A stretch of DNA of 64,000 bases. Origin: an uncultured Blautia sp. GTDB lineage: Bacteria; Bacillota; Clostridia; Lachnospirales; Lachnospiraceae. Positions 62,346 to 64,000 of this stretch are shown piece by piece (within the stretch, counting starts at the first letter, position 1; every line of letters starts with the position of its first letter). The position numbers and the translations under genes are program-made. Where the stretch lies: contig CATXEA010000011.1 of the NCBI GenBank assembly GCA_958367245.1, positions 39,165-103,164 on the forward strand, read 5' to 3'. The notes beneath the pieces were generated by a model, which was not told where the DNA came from, ran no database searches, and saw only the letters and a list, made by a program, of their open reading frames with translations.

Positions 62346-62373
62346 AGAAATTGGCAATAAGGAGGAATTAATT

Positions 62374-63834
62374 ATGTCAATGATTCGTGTTGAAAACCTT
62401 ACTTTTTCATATCCATCGAGCTTTGATCCTGTTTTTGAAAATGCGAATTTCCAGATTGATACAGACTGGAAACTGGGATTTGTTGGGAGAAATGGAAAAG
62501 GCAAGACAACCCTGCTTAAGCTTCTTCAGGGGGAGTATGAATACAGGGGAAGAATAACCAGTTCCGTTAAATTTGATTATTTTCCATTTGAAGTCTCGGA
62601 TAAAACATTGTTTACTGAAGATGTTTTACGGGAAATCTGCCCGCTTGCGAAAGAATGGGAGGTGATTCGGGAACTGTCCTATCTCAAAGTAGAGGAAACA
62701 GTATTGTGGCGTCCTTTTGAAACGCTTTCAAACGGAGAGCAGACAAAGGTGATGCTTGCTGCGCTTTTTCTGAATGAGGGGCATTTTCTGCTCATTGATG
62801 AACCGACGAACCATCTGGATGTAGCTGCCCGAAGGCAGGTGGCAGATTATCTGAACAGAAAAAAAGGATTTATTCTTGTATCCCATGACCGGCAGCTTCT
62901 GGATGGATGTGTAGACCATATCCTGTCTCTGAACAGGGCGGATATTGAGGTTCAAAGCGGGAATTTTTCATCCTGGAAAGAGAATTTTGAGCGGCAGCAG
63001 AAATTTGAAACAGCAAAGAATGAGCGGTTGAGGAGAGACATCCGCCGTTTAAAAGAATCTGCGAAACAGAAAGAAAACTGGTCTGACCGTGTAGAGGCAT
63101 CAAAGAGAGGAGCCGCAGACAAGGGATATGTGGGGCATAAAGCCGCGAAGATGATGAAGCGTTCCAAGACAGTTGAAGCAAGACAGCAAAAAGCTGTGGA
63201 AGAAAAATCAAAGCTGCTTAGAAATGCAGAGTCAGCAGAGCTGTTAAAAATAAACCCTCTGGCTTATCACAGCGATACCCTTGTATCTTTTTCGGAAACA
63301 GCCGTTTTTTATGAGGGGTGTCAGGTATGCGGCCCTTTGACATTTAAAGTCAGGGGCGGAGAGAGGGTGATTCTTAACGGAAGAAACGGAAGCGGGAAAA
63401 GCAGTCTTTTGAAATTGCTGTTGAAGGCTCCGATAGACTATACGGGAACAGTGACCATTGGTTCAGGTCTTGTAATTTCTTATGTGCCTCAGGATACGTC
63501 TCACCTTCAGGGGACTCTGACGGAATTTGCAGAAAAAAATAACCTTGAGGAAAGCCTTTTCAAAACAATTCTGAGAAAGCTGGATTTCGAACGGGTACAG
63601 TTTGAAAAAGATATGAAAGATTTTTCGGCAGGTCAGAAGAAAAAGGTGCTTATTGCGAAAAGTCTCTGCGAACCGGCACATTTATACATATGGGATGAAC
63701 CGCTGAACTATATTGATATATACTCCAGAATACAGATTGAAGAGATGATCACACAATTCTCCCCAACCATGCTGCTGGTTGAACACGACGCAGCATTCAG
63801 GGAGAAAATCGGCGCGAGGGTTGTGGAGGTGTGA
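62374..63834 (+). CDS. ABC-F ribosome-protection protein (Lsa-like)
   Basis: 486 residues from an ATG with AAGGAGG eight bases upstream. Two ATPase domains: GRNGKGKTTLLKLL with LSNGEQTKVMLAAL and LLIDEPTNHLDVA, then GRNGSGKSSLLKLL with FSAGQKKKVLIAKSL and IWDEPLNYIDI. A basic interdomain linker (about 190-290) is the ribosome-probing arm. No membrane segment. The blocks VLWRPFETLSNGEQTKV and KKGFILVSHDRQLLD are like those of Lsa proteins, which give resistance to lincosamides, streptogramin A and pleuromutilins. The drug range here is inferred. A leader attenuator lies upstream. Confidence 0.88.
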   Translation: MSMIRVENLTFSYPSSFDPVFENANFQIDTDWKLGFVGRNGKGKTTLLKLLQGEYEYRGRITSSVKFDYFPFEVSDKTLFTEDVLREICPLAKEWEVIRELSYLKVEETVLWRPFETLSNGEQTKVMLAALFLNEGHFLLIDEPTNHLDVAARRQVADYLNRKKGFILVSHDRQLLDGCVDHILSLNRADIEVQSGNFSSWKENFERQQKFETAKNERLRRDIRRLKESAKQKENWSDRVEASKRGAADKGYVGHKAAKMMKRSKTVEARQQKAVEEKSKLLRNAESAELLKINPLAYHSDTLVSFSETAVFYEGCQVCGPLTFKVRGGERVILNGRNGSGKSSLLKLLLKAPIDYTGTVTIGSGLVISYVPQDTSHLQGTLTEFAEKNNLEESLFKTILRKLDFERVQFEKDMKDFSAGQKKKVLIAKSLCEPAHLYIWDEPLNYIDIYSRIQIEEMITQFSPTMLLVEHDAAFREKIGARVVEV

Positions 63835-63843
63835 AAAATAGTA

Positions 63844-63878
63844 AGCGCCCTGTATTTATTTGTGTTTACAGGGCGCTG
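63844..63878. terminator. Convergent terminator after the ABC-F gene
   Basis: AGCGCCCTGTA and TACAGGGCGCT, an 11-bp perfect stem with a 12-base loop. Tails are weak on the plus strand and TACTATTTTT on the minus strand, so it best serves the incoming minus-strand gene. Confidence 0.75.
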
Positions 63879-63881
63879 GGT

Positions 63882-64000
63882 TTACAGCTTAAATTCTTTA
63901 TAAAGCTGTTGTTTGAGCTGTTCATTGCCTGCAAGAATTTCCTCAAGTTCTACGTGCCTGCCTGCTTTTAACAGACAGCTAAGGAGTTGCTGCAGGCGGT
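63882..64000 (-). CDS. C-terminal part of an unidentified protein
   Basis: The last 38 codons of a minus-strand gene that enters from the right. The visible part, with LLSCLLKAGRHVELEEILAG and a Lys/Gln-rich tail ending YKEFKL, looks helical and cytoplasmic. Too short to name. Confidence 0.6.
   Translation of the reverse strand, partial: RLQQLLSCLLKAGRHVELEEILAGNEQLKQQLYKEFKL

Noticed and set aside
1..64000. CRISPR arrays, rRNA and tRNA genes
   Set aside because: No regularly spaced repeat series and no cloverleaf or rRNA-like conserved sequence was seen on either strand.

Overview
The window reads as a chromosomal segment of a low-GC Gram-positive anaerobe, most likely a gut Lachnospiraceae (Blautia/Dorea/Ruminococcus-like). 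The reasons are AGGAGG-type ribosome sites, sigma-A promoters, a CIRCE/HrcA heat-shock operator, a NiaR-type NAD repressor, Cys-lipobox lipoproteins and the gene families present. There are about 50 intact or near-intact genes. I see no rRNA, tRNA or CRISPR array.

Layout: (1) 1-7.0 kb: an envelope operon of two paralogous DUF6034-like lipoproteins, each followed by a small ABC permease, then an ABC ATPase, a CARDB-like exported protein and a bitopic protein with an FtsX-like outer domain. (2) 7.0-26.6 kb: an A/T-rich accessory island bounded by a 32-bp near-perfect direct repeat and by broken IS630, IS4-like and IS3 elements. Its core (8.6-23.8 kb) is a mannoside catabolic cluster: a sugar ABC importer without its own ATPase, two GH38 alpha-mannosidases, a GH2 beta-mannosidase, D-lyxose (mannose) isomerase, a PfkB kinase, a class II aldolase and a ROK repressor. 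Twin 15-bp palindromes sit on the first promoter. Imported mannosides or N-glycan pieces would be trimmed to mannose in the cytoplasm, isomerised to fructose, phosphorylated and cleaved, with no PTS step encoded. Its right edge holds a complete-looking but frameshifted IS3 element and debris of an oxidoreductase gene and a polyferredoxin gene.

(3) 26.8-35.0 kb: a four-gene SMC-type anti-plasmid operon, Wadjet of the DUF2397/DUF2398/SbcC-like/DUF2399 kind, with its own promoter. (4) 35.0-37.1 kb: a debris field with a decayed copy of the heat-shock promoter, an IS3 tail, a Uma2 nuclease, a small HTH gene and a tyrosine integrase that has lost most of its catalytic domain. (5) 37.2-38.9 kb: a CIRCE-controlled Hsp20 plus CbpA-type J-protein pair.

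(6) 38.9-45.2 kb: an AraC regulator and a BMP-type nucleoside ABC importer (binding protein, double ATPase, two permeases). (7) 45.2-50.9 kb: a small (p)ppGpp synthetase, an MBL-fold hydrolase and the nadA-nadB-nadC-niaR operon with a perfect 12-bp-arm operator on its promoter. (8) 50.9-57.0 kb: a FliB-like protein, a viroplasmin-type RNase H1, a SWIM/Snf2 helicase and a lipoprotein. (9) 57.2-60.7 kb: an Agr-type LytTR regulator and GHKL kinase with a DUF3887 lipoprotein and a CPBP protease. (10) 60.7-64 kb: proA and an Lsa-like ABC-F ribosome-protection gene behind a long leader with a short ORF spanning an intrinsic terminator, as in antibiotic-induced attenuation. A truncated gene enters at the right edge.

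Start codons were chosen from ribosome-site spacing. Family names rest on recognised motifs, not on database searches. The strongest candidates for new biology are the envelope operon, the PTS-free mannose route with its twin operator, the ABC-F leader, and the repeats that bound the accessory blocks.
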